Shown here one piece after another: positions 7,143-15,648 of a stretch of DNA of 64,000 nucleotides. How positions within the stretch are numbered: position 1 is the first letter of the stretch; each line of letters begins with the position of its first letter. This DNA is from Paenibacillus peoriae (lineage in GTDB: Bacteria; Bacillota; Bacilli; Paenibacillales; Paenibacillaceae): assembly GCF_022531965.1 (NCBI RefSeq), contig NZ_CP092831.1, positions 5,365,001-5,429,000 of the forward strand, read 5' to 3'. The notes under the pieces are model-generated. The model had not been told where the DNA came from, searched no databases, and worked only from the letters and a program-made list of their open reading frames with translations. A program made the position numbers and the translations under genes.

Positions 7143-8018
7143 TTAATCCACTTTGCCGCCTTCTACGACCAATTGATCTGTAAAGCCTTCTCCATAAACG
7201 GAGGTCAGTGTGTCCTTGTAGGCTTGATGGACAAAATTTTCCTTACCCAACGTTGCCAACTCATTGTTGATCCAGTCTAACAACTCCTTATTTCCCTTTG
7301 CTACTGCGGGTGCAATCGTATCTTGACCACCAAAGGCCGGGATGGTTACGGTAAAGCCGGGGTTGGCCTTTGCCCAGGCGATCAGCTCTGTATTATCGTT
7401 GGCAATGGCAACGCCGCGTTTGTCTTTGAGGGCTGAGAAAATCTCTGTGTATTGATCGAATTTGAGCAGCTTGATGTCAGGATAATTTTTCGTAAAATAG
7501 GTTTCAGCCGTCGTTCCTTTTGCGACAATCAGCTTTTGATCCGAACCCTTCAATTGGTCAATCGTGGTGATTGGAGCACTATCAGGTGACACAATGCCAA
7601 AGGATAATTTCATATACGGATTGGCAAAATCAACTTTTTCTTTACGCTCATCGGTCACCGTAAAGTTAGCCATGATGATATCTACCTTGTTGGATTCCAA
7701 ATAGGCAACCCGGCTGGCAGCATCCACCAGAACAAATTCCACCTTGGACTCGTCACCCAAGAGATCTTTGGCAAACCGCTTCGCAATATAGACGTCAAAG
7801 CCTTGATTTTTCCCTTCCGAATCCACGTAGCCAAAAGGCGGCTTATCTGCAAATACACCGATTCGAATCTTGCCATTCTTTTTAATATCCTCAATCGAAG
7901 CAAATTTAGCCGAGCCTGAACTACCGTTGGTATTACCAGCCCCTGCACATCCCACCAAACCAACAAGCAGCAAGCTCAAAGCCAGTAATAACGTCGTGAA
8001 CTTCATTCCTTTTCTCAT
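7143..8018 (-). CDS. Amino acid ABC transporter binding lipoprotein (CjaA/cysteine-type)
   Basis: 291-residue extracellular solute-binding protein with a lipobox (LVGLVGCAG) and family-3 binding protein fold. The segment GKIRIGVFADKPPFGYVD, followed by GFDVYIAKRFAKDLLGD and SNKVDIIMANFTVTDERKEKVDFANPY, closely follows the CjaA-type cysteine-binding proteins, so cysteine or a related small polar amino acid is the likely ligand. It is the last gene of a four-gene minus-strand operon. A stem-loop sits between it and the ATPase, a common arrangement for adjusting the amount of binding protein. ATG 8018 follows GGGGGAGGA. Confidence 0.9.
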   Translation of the reverse strand: MRKGMKFTTLLLALSLLLVGLVGCAGAGNTNGSSGSAKFASIEDIKKNGKIRIGVFADKPPFGYVDSEGKNQGFDVYIAKRFAKDLLGDESKVEFVLVDAASRVAYLESNKVDIIMANFTVTDERKEKVDFANPYMKLSFGIVSPDSAPITTIDQLKGSDQKLIVAKGTTAETYFTKNYPDIKLLKFDQYTEIFSALKDKRGVAIANDNTELIAWAKANPGFTVTIPAFGGQDTIAPAVAKGNKELLDWINNELATLGKENFVHQAYKDTLTSVYGEGFTDQLVVEGGKVD

Positions 8019-8079
8019 CTGTATTCCTCCCCCTGTTTGTCAGCATTTTGCATCATTCGGTTTCTTTCGCTTCTGGGTG

Positions 8080-8119
8080 CAATATAGAGACCAATAGAAA
8101 CATGTCGATCTCTATATTG
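8080..8119. repeat. Stem-loop between ATPase and binding-protein genes
   Basis: CAATATAGAGA (8080-8090) and TCTCTATATTG (8109-8119) form a perfect 11-bp stem without a T tract in the intergenic space of the ABC operon. It may stabilise or process the mRNA so that the binding protein is made in excess. Confidence 0.45.
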
Positions 8120-8155
8120 TGATTGGAAGTCGCTCATGGAATTGATGCAAAATGC

Positions 8156-8911
8156 TCATATCGTTTCGTACTGAAATATATCCAGAAAGTGCTGGGCACG
8201 CTCTGTTTCCGGTTGGGTAAAAAATTGCTGCGGCGTAGTCATTTCGCATATCTGTCCTTGATCCATAAAAACGATACGATCTCCTACCGACTTGGCAAAT
8301 CCCATTTCATGCGTCACGATAATCATGGTCATGCCCTGTTGGGCCAGCTCTCGCATGACATCCAGCACCTCTCTGACCATTTCCGGGTCCAAGGATGCGG
8401 TGACTTCATCAAAGAGCATAATTTCCGGATTCATACACAGGGCGCGCACAATCGCAATCCGTTGCTTTTGCCCACCTGATAATTGTCTCGGATACGCATC
8501 TTTGCGATCCAGCAGACCCACTCGCTCCAATAGCTGCTCCGCTTGCTCAAGTGCCTCCTGCTTATTTCTCCGCTGAACTTTAAGCGGGCCGAGCAATATA
8601 TTTTCTAAGACCGTCATATGCGGAAACAGCTCGTAGTTCTGGAACACCATTCCGATATGCTGACGCACCTCACGCCAATTCACTTTCTTGTCCGTCAGGT
8701 CTTGCCCTCTATAACGGATATCTCCGCTCTGAACTGGTTCCAGACCATTGAGACATCGGAGGAGTGTGCTTTTTCCACATCCCGAAGGACCGAGAACGAC
8801 CACGACTTCCCCTTTCGTTACGTCCAGATTAATCTGTTGTAATACTTTTCGGTCTTCGAAGCTTTTGTGCAGCCCTCGAATTTCGAGTAAAACCTCCACA
8901 GCCTCTCCCAT
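8156..8911 (-). CDS. Polar amino acid ABC transporter ATPase
   Basis: About 251 residues of an ABC ATPase: Walker [11 protein letters not shown]-loop [12 protein letters not shown], signature LSGGQKQR, Walker [13 protein letters not shown] and switch His in VTHEMGF. The DEVTASLD form of the Walker B region is seen in cysteine/cystine importers, in agreement with the binding protein. It powers the importer encoded by the same operon. ATG 8911 is preferred; an upstream in-frame GTG at 8920 is an alternative. The gene begins about 20 bases after the permease gene ends. Confidence 0.93.
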   Translation of the reverse strand: MGEAVEVLLEIRGLHKSFEDRKVLQQINLDVTKGEVVVVLGPSGCGKSTLLRCLNGLEPVQSGDIRYRGQDLTDKKVNWREVRQHIGMVFQNYELFPHMTVLENILLGPLKVQRRNKQEALEQAEQLLERVGLLDRKDAYPRQLSGGQKQRIAIVRALCMNPEIMLFDEVTASLDPEMVREVLDVMRELAQQGMTMIIVTHEMGFAKSVGDRIVFMDQGQICEMTTPQQFFTQPETERAQHFLDIFQYETI

Positions 8912-8929
8912 GACACCCACCCCATCCTG

Positions 8930-9607
8930 CTAATTTTGCCATCTGCGTTCAAATCTTTTGGAAAGTCTGGATAACGGATAGCATACGAGAAAATATAATA
9001 TGAAAATAAAGCCATACACCCAAAAGGATGCCGAGGGCGCTTTGATTACACCAAGCTCAATAATCTGCTGTCCGACCTTGACCACTTCTACTACACCGAT
9101 CAGCACTACTAATGAAGTGGTTTTGATCATCCGTGTCGCCAAATTAATAGAACCGGGAAGCATTCGGCGCACCGCCTGGGGAATGAGTACATGGCGGTAT
9201 AACTGCCCATATGTCAGTCCCAGTGCCTGCCCGGATTCCACCTGATGCTTGGGCAGTGATTCCAATGCACCCCGAACAAGGTCACCAATCTCGGCTGCTC
9301 CCCACAGGCTGAATACGATAATTGCTGTCAATTCTCCGCTGATATTCACATTTAACAAAGGCGTAAATCCAAAATATACAACATACAACCACACCAAAAT
9401 CGGAATAATGCGGAATGTCTCCAAATATAATCTCAGCACAAACCGAATCGGTCTTGATTGTAAGGTGCGCAGCAATCCCATCAGAATGCCTAATAGAGTA
9501 CCGATAATAATGGAAAGTAACGCAATCTCCAGCGTAACGAGTAATCCCCCTAATAGACGCTCGAAATTGGAACCTTCAAAGAGCACATTAATCCCCGAAT
9601 TCAGCAT
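8930..9607 (-). CDS. Polar amino acid ABC transporter permease 2
   Basis: 225-residue membrane protein of the HisM/GlnP permease family, with about five hydrophobic segments and the EAA loop GALESLPKHQVESGQALGLTYGQLYRHVLIPQAVRRMLP. It pairs with the permease at 9588 to make the heterodimeric channel. ATG 9607 overlaps the end of the preceding permease by 20 bases, showing translational coupling. Confidence 0.92.
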   Translation of the reverse strand: MLNSGINVLFEGSNFERLLGGLLVTLEIALLSIIIGTLLGILMGLLRTLQSRPIRFVLRLYLETFRIIPILVWLYVVYFGFTPLLNVNISGELTAIIVFSLWGAAEIGDLVRGALESLPKHQVESGQALGLTYGQLYRHVLIPQAVRRMLPGSINLATRMIKTTSLVVLIGVVEVVKVGQQIIELGVIKAPSASFWVYGFIFILYFLVCYPLSRLSKRFERRWQN

Positions 9608-10253
9608 ATCGCACCTTCCTTTCCACCCAAGTCAGCAGTATCGACAAAGGTAAAAGCAGGACGAGATATGCCAATACCAGCAGAATTAGCGATTCTGTCG
9701 TTTTGTAGTACATACCGATTAGGTCTTTTGCCACATTCATCAAATCTAATAAAGCAATGGCGCCAACAATGGAGGTCTCCTTGAGTAGAAAAATCGCATT
9801 CGCTCCCAGAGACGGAACACTGATGGTAAAAGCCTGTGGCAAAATAACATATCTCGCCAGTTGTATCTTGGACAGTCCGAGACTCAGCCCGGATTCCGTT
9901 TGCGTTTTACTTACGGCTTCGATTCCACCACGGAACGCCTCAGCCATATAACCCCCGCCCAAAAAGGTCATGCCCACAATGGCACACGTCATTTCGCTCA
10001 TATGCAGACCTATTTTCGTAAACCCGTAATACAGAAAATATAACTGAACAAGCAGCGGCGTATTTCGGGAAAGCTCAATATAGGCAACAATGATGCCGCT
10101 AATTCCCTTCACCTTGTAATACAGTACTATACTGCATAGCAAACCGACGACTAGTGAAAACAGAATAGCAAAAAAGGCGATCTTCAAAGTCAGCCACATG
10201 GCTTCTCCATATAGCGGCAAGCTCTCTACAATAAAGTCCCAGTCTAAGTTCAT
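9588..10253 (-). CDS. Polar amino acid ABC transporter permease 1
   Basis: 221-residue membrane protein of the same HisM/GlnP family, first gene of the operon. The EAA loop reads GGIEAVSKTQTESGLSLGLSKIQLARYVILPQAFTISVPS. I place the start at ATG 10253 (MNLDWDFIVESL) with AAAGG nine bases upstream; a TTG further up at 10277 has no good ribosome site. The upstream region to 10472 has an AT-rich promoter area. Confidence 0.92.
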   Translation of the reverse strand: MNLDWDFIVESLPLYGEAMWLTLKIAFFAILFSLVVGLLCSIVLYYKVKGISGIIVAYIELSRNTPLLVQLYFLYYGFTKIGLHMSEMTCAIVGMTFLGGGYMAEAFRGGIEAVSKTQTESGLSLGLSKIQLARYVILPQAFTISVPSLGANAIFLLKETSIVGAIALLDLMNVAKDLIGMYYKTTESLILLVLAYLVLLLPLSILLTWVERKVRYAEFGD

Positions 10254-10414
10254 ATGTGCATACCTTTCAATTTTCAATTATTCCTATGTATTTGCTTTGC
10301 TTAATAACAATGATTGTATTCCTGCCCAATTATTACGTCAATACTTTGATGAAAATTTGTCATATTTATCTATGGTTTAGGAAAGAAAAGTGTTGTTTTA
10401 TTTCAGAAATAAAT

Positions 10415-10452
10415 AAAAAAGCTTGAAATGAATAAATTTCATTTCAAGCTTT
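10415..10452 (-). terminator. Intrinsic terminator of the SulP gene
   Basis: AAAGCTTGAAATGAA / TTCATTTCAAGCTTT forms a 15-bp stem followed on the minus strand by a run of six T. It lies 20 bases after the SulP stop codon and ends that transcript before the ABC operon. Confidence 0.8.
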
Positions 10453-10472
10453 GATTTATGCTATACGATTCA

Positions 10473-11921
10473 TCACACGAGTGGCTCTGTAACTACAGGA
10501 CCGCCGAGCTTCTCTACAATTAAACGGCTTTCCTCATTTAACCCTTGTAGGGTAATAGTTTTACCTGAGTTTCTGTATTTTTGAAGCACCTTGCCAATAG
10601 CAGTAACCGCCGAGTGATCCCAAACATGCGAATGGCTAAAGTCCACTACAACGCGGTCCGGGTCATCCGAAGGTTCAAAATGATCAACAAAATGAGACGT
10701 TGAGGCGAAAAACATCGGCCCCCTGACATGGTACACCTTTTCTTCATGATCCTCAGTCGTACTGATACGGATTTTAGCCATTTTCCAGCCAAAATGCAGT
10801 GCACTTAGCAGTACGCCCACGATTACGCCCTTGGACAAATCATGCGTAGCCACCACGATGATCACCGTGACCACCATAATCAACGTATCTGCTTTGGGAA
10901 CCTTGGCAATGTTTCGCAGCGATTTCCAATCCACAGTTCCAATACACACCATGAACATAACTCCCACTAATGCGCCCATGGGTACTTCCTTCACAACTCC
11001 ACCAAGTACGAGCAGCAGAAAGGCCAAGAATACCCCTGCCGTAAAAGTGGACAAACGCCCTCTTCCACCTGAGCTGACATTAATGACGGATTGTCCGATC
11101 ATGGCACAACCACCCATACCCCCAAAAAAGCCATTTACAAAGTTGGCAATCCCTTGCCCACGGGCTTCCCGGTTTTTATTGCTTTTCGTTTCGGTCATTT
11201 CATCCAAAATGCTGGCTGTCAGCAGCGATTCCAGCAGTCCAACCAGTGCCATCGTAAAGGAATACGGCAGCAAGATCCGCAAAGTATGCCACGACCACTC
11301 AATTTGCGGCAAGTGGAATGAAGGCAGCGAACTGGTCAGCGTCCCGATATCTCCTACCGTTTTCACATTCAATCCAAATATATACGTAATGATCGTCATG
11401 ATGATGATTGCCGTCAATGGAGCGGGGATGCTTTTCACAAATCTCGGTAATATATACACAATGAGCAGCGTACCTGCTACCATCGCGTACATGATCCAAT
11501 TGGCTCCATGAAAATGAGTAAGCTGAGCCATAAAGACGAGGATCGCCAACGCATTCACAAACCCGGTCATGACTGGCTGTGAAATAAAGCTTATAAAGCG
11601 ACCTATTTTCAGAACACCCAGCACCACTTGAATGATTCCTGCCAAAATGGTAGCTGCAAACAGATATTCCACGCCATGATCCTTCACCAGACCAACGACC
11701 AGTACAGCTACGGCCCCGGTTGCTGCCGAGATCATCGCCGGACGTCCACCTGCAAAAGAGATGACAATGGCCATCGAGATGGAGGCGTACAGTCCGACCA
11801 TGGGATTGACCCCCGCAATGATCGAGAAGGCAATCGCCTCGGGAATTAGTGCTAGCGCCACGGTCATGCCCGCAAGTATATCGGCCCGGATATTACCGAA
11901 CCATTGTTGTCTAAGATTCAT
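10473..11921 (-). CDS. SulP-family inorganic anion transporter with STAS domain
   Basis: About 482 residues: a SulP membrane core with many hydrophobic segments ([28 protein letters not shown] is the family hallmark at the N-terminus; [31 protein letters not shown] in the middle) and a C-terminal cytoplasmic STAS domain from about residue 385 ([17 protein letters not shown]...[19 protein letters not shown]). Members carry sulfate, bicarbonate or dicarboxylates; the substrate cannot be fixed from sequence alone. ATG 11921 matches the usual family N-terminus. The frame stays open 36 codons further upstream, but that part is un-SulP-like and more likely a leader; AGGAGG lies 15 bases before ATG 11921, a long spacing. 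Confidence 0.9.
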   Translation of the reverse strand: MNLRQQWFGNIRADILAGMTVALALIPEAIAFSIIAGVNPMVGLYASISMAIVISFAGGRPAMISAATGAVAVLVVGLVKDHGVEYLFAATILAGIIQVVLGVLKIGRFISFISQPVMTGFVNALAILVFMAQLTHFHGANWIMYAMVAGTLLIVYILPRFVKSIPAPLTAIIIMTIITYIFGLNVKTVGDIGTLTSSLPSFHLPQIEWSWHTLRILLPYSFTMALVGLLESLLTASILDEMTETKSNKNREARGQGIANFVNGFFGGMGGCAMIGQSVINVSSGGRGRLSTFTAGVFLAFLLLVLGGVVKEVPMGALVGVMFMVCIGTVDWKSLRNIAKVPKADTLIMVVTVIIVVATHDLSKGVIVGVLLSALHFGWKMAKIRISTTEDHEEKVYHVRGPMFFASTSHFVDHFEPSDDPDRVVVDFSHSHVWDHSAVTAIGKVLQKYRNSGKTITLQGLNEESRLIVEKLGGPVVTEPLV

Positions 11922-12110
11922 ACTGTCTCGTTCCAGCCTCCTATATTTACAGAGAGTAGCGTGTTGACTCGCAACCCGTGTGGTTTCGGGCATCCGTCCA
12001 GCTGCCAATCGCCAAGGCTCTCCTATCATTCAGTTCGTCTCTCTCAAACGACCCGGTCCGTTACATTCAGTCCATCATTATAACGTAAGGGGTTCGCAGA
12101 GACGAATGAG
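11922..12110 (-). promoter_or_regulatory. Long 5' leader of the SulP gene, possibly structured
   Basis: On the minus strand a TATAAT lies at about 12083-12078, giving a leader of roughly 150 bases. Complementary pieces GAGAG and CTCTC bracket GC-rich segments (for example ATGCCCG...CGGG). It matches no riboswitch class that I can recognise; promoter and structure are tentative. Confidence 0.3.
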
Positions 12111-12175
12111 TTAAAAGGCTGTTTACAGAAAGAAATCATCTATTCCCTTGGAATATCGTTCATTTACTTCATCTT

Positions 12176-12211
12176 ATTCGTTTTCTTATATTTAAAATTT
12201 TTGCAATTCCT
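12176..12211. repeat. 36-bp direct repeat, left copy
   Basis: ATTCGTTTTCTTATAT...GCAATTCCT is repeated at 12903-12938 with one mismatch in 36 positions. The two copies bracket the toxin-antitoxin pair. The left copy looks like a duplicate of the 3' end and downstream bases of the gene at 12919. Confidence 0.9.
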
Positions 12212-12614
12212 AAGATTCTAACCTGCTAAAGTTGATCACCTTAACTTCATACTCAGACTCCGCGAACTGTAAATCTTGATCCGCCGTAACCAGTACCAAT
12301 TGGTTTATAATAGCTGTCGCAAGAATCAACGCATCTGGGGTCTTGAGCTTTCTTGCAAACTTATCTTTTTGTTCTCTTCTGATACGCCCCGCTTTAACTG
12401 CGATCTCTGAATTAACTGCAATAAATTCCCCGCCAAGAAAAGGTATCGAATCTAAGTCAGTATTAGTAGGCAACCCGGCTATAAACTCGGACTGAGTTAT
12501 AACAGAAAAGAAGATATTCTCTTTATCTTTCTCAGCTTGTCGTATTACTCTATCCAAAGATGAGTCAAGTCTATGAAGGGCAATAGCTGCATTCGTATCA
12601 AATAGATACCCCAT
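12210..12614 (-). CDS. PIN-domain ribonuclease toxin, VapC-like
   Basis: 134 residues of a PIN domain. The acidic metal-binding residues expected of the family are present: Asp6 in LFDTN, Glu43 in QSEFIAG, Asp94 in KTPDALILATA and Asp112 in VTADQDLQF. VapC-type toxins cleave tRNA or rRNA and stop growth when the antitoxin is lost. The start codon follows the antitoxin stop codon without a gap, as expected for a coupled toxin-antitoxin pair. The whole pair lies between 36-bp direct repeats. Confidence 0.88.
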   Translation of the reverse strand: MGYLFDTNAAIALHRLDSSLDRVIRQAEKDKENIFFSVITQSEFIAGLPTNTDLDSIPFLGGEFIAVNSEIAVKAGRIRREQKDKFARKLKTPDALILATAIINQLVLVTADQDLQFAESEYEVKVINFSRLES

Positions 12615-12854
12615 CTAATCCCAATCCTCTCTGGATTGTTTAACACTCTCTTCGATCTCAAGTAATTGCTCCTTGCTTAGACTGCCTCGAGAATTTAAAA
12701 CAGCTTGCAACCCTTTGGGTAACGGGGACTCTAAATCAATAACCTCAGTTTCCCCCTGTTTATTTTCTATAGTAACTTTTGATGGTTCAAACCCAATATC
12801 ACGAAGGAGACTTAGGAGACGTATTCGATGTATATCCGTTAATTTTTTTGCCAC
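12615..12854 (-). CDS. Antitoxin partner of the PIN toxin
   Basis: About 79 residues. I choose GTG 12854 (VAKKLTDIHRIRLLSLL) because AAGGAG lies eight bases before it; a GTG at 12863 would overlap that site. The N-terminal half could form a small DNA-binding or dimer unit and the C-terminal half (LSKEQLLEIEESVKQSREDWD) is an amphipathic acidic helix of the kind that wraps a PIN toxin. No standard AbrB-type VapB motif is seen, so the antitoxin class is uncertain. Function is inferred from its neighbour. Confidence 0.75.
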   Translation of the reverse strand: MAKKLTDIHRIRLLSLLRDIGFEPSKVTIENKQGETEVIDLESPLPKGLQAVLNSRGSLSKEQLLEIEESVKQSREDWD

Positions 12855-12902
12855 TAAAATCACTCCTTAGCAAAAGATTAGTTTCCGTTCATAGCTTGTT
12901 TA

Positions 12903-12938
12903 ATTCGTTTTCTTATATTTAAAATTTTCGCAATTCCT
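12903..12938. repeat. 36-bp direct repeat, right copy
   Basis: Second copy of the repeat at 12176-12211 (35 of 36 identical). It includes the last codons and stop of the gene at 12919-13491 (the LRKF end), suggesting that this was the original copy and that the cassette entered at the 3' end of that gene. Confidence 0.9.
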
Positions 12939-13491
12939 GCACAAGCTCCGATAGGGCTTCAGCAATCTCCGAGTCTGCATGGTGCTGGAGTAAACTCTCA
13001 AAGTCAGGCAGTGCTTGCTTCAATAATCGATAGCTATAGTCATAATAACTCCAAAAAGCTACCGGATCATAACCACGTGCTTCTTCCTCTTCCCATTCCA
13101 GTTCATCTTCTTCTGGATCGCTGTCTGCTGACCATAGATATTTTTCGTCCAGCAGCATGGTTAGGGATTCAACAGACTTCTGTGAATCCTCTTGTGCATT
13201 TTCCATGTCCAATGCTCCAACAACCGCATGGTACAGTTCCAACTCACTCGGCGTGATATCATCCGAATTTCTCGTATGCAAATTACGCAATAAGAAGAGT
13301 AACACCCACGGCGTAACCTGCCACAGTGTGCCTTGATGCTCTATCAGATCAGCAATGGCTGCGTACTCCCCATTGGATATCAATTGTGGCAACTCCGTGC
13401 CTCTACCATAAGGAGTAGTCAGGCGGTGCCAAGGCACCTCTGCAATTTGGAGACCATCCATTAGGGCAGTGTTCATCTTATGAGTATCCAT
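12919..13491 (-). CDS. Acidic hypothetical protein, 190 aa
   Basis: No family is recognised with confidence. The product is soluble and acidic, with a cluster DSDPEEDELEWEEEEARGYD in the middle and a region with PWHRLTTPYGRGTELPQLI near the N-terminus. ATG 13491 is chosen because AAAGGAGAG lies directly upstream; the frame is open further up but without start signals. It starts 22 bases after the ABC1-kinase gene ends, so it is the third gene of that operon. Its 3' end carries one of the 36-bp repeats that flank the toxin-antitoxin cassette. Confidence 0.72.
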   Translation of the reverse strand: MDTHKMNTALMDGLQIAEVPWHRLTTPYGRGTELPQLISNGEYAAIADLIEHQGTLWQVTPWVLLFLLRNLHTRNSDDITPSELELYHAVVGALDMENAQEDSQKSVESLTMLLDEKYLWSADSDPEEDELEWEEEEARGYDPVAFWSYYDYSYRLLKQALPDFESLLQHHADSEIAEALSELVQELRKF

Positions 13492-13513
13492 AACTCTCCT
13501 TTCTGGTCGGTAT

Positions 13514-15184
13514 CTAAAACCTTCCCGATTTAAAAATGGAATACAGTAAAAAGGCAACCATTAAGAGAGCGACAACAAAGCCGATTTCAATAGCAGGTAC
13601 ATTCCACAGCATGGTCGCCTGATGATTCAGCGATGAACCGATAATCAGTCCGACCATAATAATGCTGAACGCTAACAGCACGATACTGAATGACAGGCGG
13701 TTGCTGATCTGATCCAGCCTGCGCAGAAGCATTTCCAGCTCCGGCACAGTAACCTCCAGCTTAAGCTTGCCCTTGCCGATAATCGAGGCTAAATGCCTCG
13801 CCTGTCCTGGCAGTTCCATCAGCGCTTCCACCAGCTCAGTCGCACCGCCGAGCAGCTTGCCTCGGATACGACGACCGCTGAAGCGTTCCTTCAGCAGCCT
13901 GTTACCAAAGGGCTCAGCCAAAGCGATAATACTGAGATCAGGGTCCAGATGCTCCACGACCCCCTCCAGTGTCAGCAACGCCTTGCCTAGCAACAGGACG
14001 TCCGACGGCAAACCAATCCGATGGCGCTGCGCTGCGCCAAACAGGTCGTTCAAAGCATCACCAATACTGACCTGTGAAAAAGGAACGTCTGAGTAATCTT
14101 CGCGTATCTTGTCCAGATCGGCACGTAGCGCATTCAGGTTGGTATCCGGTTCGACCAGCCCCAAACGTGCGATAGACCGAACCATGGCATCGGTATTTTT
14201 GCGCATCAGGGCAATAATGAGGGAAGCGAGATGATTCTTCATCTCTTCGCTCAGCCTTCCCGTCATGCCAAAGTCCAAATAAGCGAGACTACCATTTTTC
14301 AGAACGAGTAAATTCCCCGGATGGGGATCGGCATGAAAAAATCCCTCTATAAAAATTTGATGCAACATGCTGTTCACCAGCCGCTGCGCCAGTTCTTTCA
14401 AGTTATATCCACGGCGTAATAGCTCTTCACGACTACCCAAGTGAGTTCCGTCTAGAAACTCCATGGTCAGTATACGGGAAGAGGTATGATCCCAGTATAT
14501 TTTCGGAATATAGATATGTGGGTCCTGCTCAAATTGGAGCGCAATCTTCTCTGTATTACGGGCTTCGTGGTTGTAATCCAACTCCTGAATGAGCGATCTC
14601 CCCAGCTCCTCTACCATCTGGCGAAGCTGATACCGCTCTACCCATTCCCAGCGCTTGGCTGCCATTGCGGTCAGTTCCCGCAAAATGTCCAAATCTCGCC
14701 GAATGATGCGATTAACGCCAGGACGCTGGATTTTAATGGCGACCATTTCGCCGCTGTGCAGCTTGCCCAAATGCACTTGCCCGATCGAAGCAGCGGCCAG
14801 CGGAACATCGTCAAAACGAACCAGTATGTCCTCTAATGACGTGTCCAGCTCCTGCTCCAGAATGCCACGCGCCGTTTCAGATGAAAACGGCGGTACCTGA
14901 TCCTGAAGCTTAACCAGCTCACGGATAATAGGCTCCGGCAGCAGGTCAGCACGTGTGCTTGCCAACTGTCCAAGCTTGATGAATGCAGGCCCCAGATCCT
15001 CCACCACAAGTCGAATCCGTTCACCTAACGTTTTGGACTCGGGAGTTTCTCTCGTCAGCCACTTGCGAGGCAGTGACAGTAGCTGGAACAGTCCCATTTC
15101 TTCCACCATATAGCCAAAGCCATGACGCGCCAGCGCCATGGCAATTTCCCGGTAACGACCGGCGTGCTTCATACGAACCGCCAT
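13514..15184 (-). CDS. ABC1/UbiB-family atypical protein kinase (AarF-like)
   Basis: 556 residues. It shows the hallmarks of the ABC1/ADCK/UbiB kinase-like family: KxGQ in FIKLGQLASTRADLLP, the Ala-rich nucleotide loop AAASIGQVH, an invariant VAIKIQRPG strand, HADPHPGN (catalytic loop) and YLDFGMTG (metal-binding Asp). The C-terminus has two hydrophobic helices (LSFSIVLLAFSIIMVGLII and IGFVVALLMVAFLLYSIF) that anchor it in the membrane. Family members help quinone or lipid metabolism. It follows the phasin-like gene by one base, so both are co-translated. Confidence 0.92.
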   Translation of the reverse strand: MAVRMKHAGRYREIAMALARHGFGYMVEEMGLFQLLSLPRKWLTRETPESKTLGERIRLVVEDLGPAFIKLGQLASTRADLLPEPIIRELVKLQDQVPPFSSETARGILEQELDTSLEDILVRFDDVPLAAASIGQVHLGKLHSGEMVAIKIQRPGVNRIIRRDLDILRELTAMAAKRWEWVERYQLRQMVEELGRSLIQELDYNHEARNTEKIALQFEQDPHIYIPKIYWDHTSSRILTMEFLDGTHLGSREELLRRGYNLKELAQRLVNSMLHQIFIEGFFHADPHPGNLLVLKNGSLAYLDFGMTGRLSEEMKNHLASLIIALMRKNTDAMVRSIARLGLVEPDTNLNALRADLDKIREDYSDVPFSQVSIGDALNDLFGAAQRHRIGLPSDVLLLGKALLTLEGVVEHLDPDLSIIALAEPFGNRLLKERFSGRRIRGKLLGGATELVEALMELPGQARHLASIIGKGKLKLEVTVPELEMLLRRLDQISNRLSFSIVLLAFSIIMVGLIIGSSLNHQATMLWNVPAIEIGFVVALLMVAFLLYSIFKSGRF

Positions 15185-15185
15185 T

Positions 15186-15545
15186 TTAATCCAGCCGGTT
15201 CGCTTCTTCAGCGTCGCTCGAACCCGTAAGCGCCGCCTTTTCTTTTTCCAGCTCCGCTACCTGTTTTTCCAACAATGCCACACGCTGCTCCAAACTTGTG
15301 ACATCATTTTCGGTAGGTACTTCCAGCTCCTGCAAAATGCGGCTAACCTGTTCGCGGATCACTGTTTTGAATTGTCCCTGTTCCTCTGCCCCTCGTTCGA
15401 TCAGACGATCGACCAGTGCTTTGGATTCCGAAGGCGCAAGTTCTCCGCGGTTTACAAGATCCTCGACGGCTTTCTCCACCTTTTCTTTGCTGACAACGGT
15501 GAGGCCCCACCCCAATGAGATGGCTTTTTTGAACAAATCGCTCAT
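15186..15545 (-). CDS. Phasin-like coiled-coil protein
   Basis: 119 residues. It starts MSDLFKKAISLGWGLTVVSKEKVEKAVEDLVNRGEL, the pattern of short phasin-family / polyhydroxyalkanoate-granule-like proteins often found next to ABC1 kinases in Firmicutes. The C-terminal half (LEQRVALLEKQVAELEKEKAAL) is a clear heptad coiled coil. It is the first gene of the operon with the kinase and the acidic protein. It may be a partner or regulator of the kinase; a granule role is not shown. Confidence 0.8.
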   Translation of the reverse strand: MSDLFKKAISLGWGLTVVSKEKVEKAVEDLVNRGELAPSESKALVDRLIERGAEEQGQFKTVIREQVSRILQELEVPTENDVTSLEQRVALLEKQVAELEKEKAALTGSSDAEEANRLD

Positions 15546-15591
15546 AATATATCCTCCCCTACCTGTGATTACCTACTAGTATAACCTGAAA

Positions 15592-15622
15592 AGGGGAGCT
15601 GCATAAAGCTCGCAGCTCCCCT
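15592..15622 (-). terminator. Terminator of the ThuA-domain gene
   Basis: AGGGGAGCTGC / GCAGCTCCCCT forms an 11-bp GC-rich stem followed by TTTT on the minus strand, 27 bases after the stop codon of the gene at 15649. Confidence 0.65.
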
Positions 15623-15648
15623 CCCTCAATGAATGGAATGATCTATGT

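Noticed and set aside
11922..12029. N-terminal extension of SulP to ATG/other start at 12029
   Set aside because: The added residues (MIGEPWRLAAGRM...) do not resemble SulP N-termini, while ATG 11921 gives the standard start.
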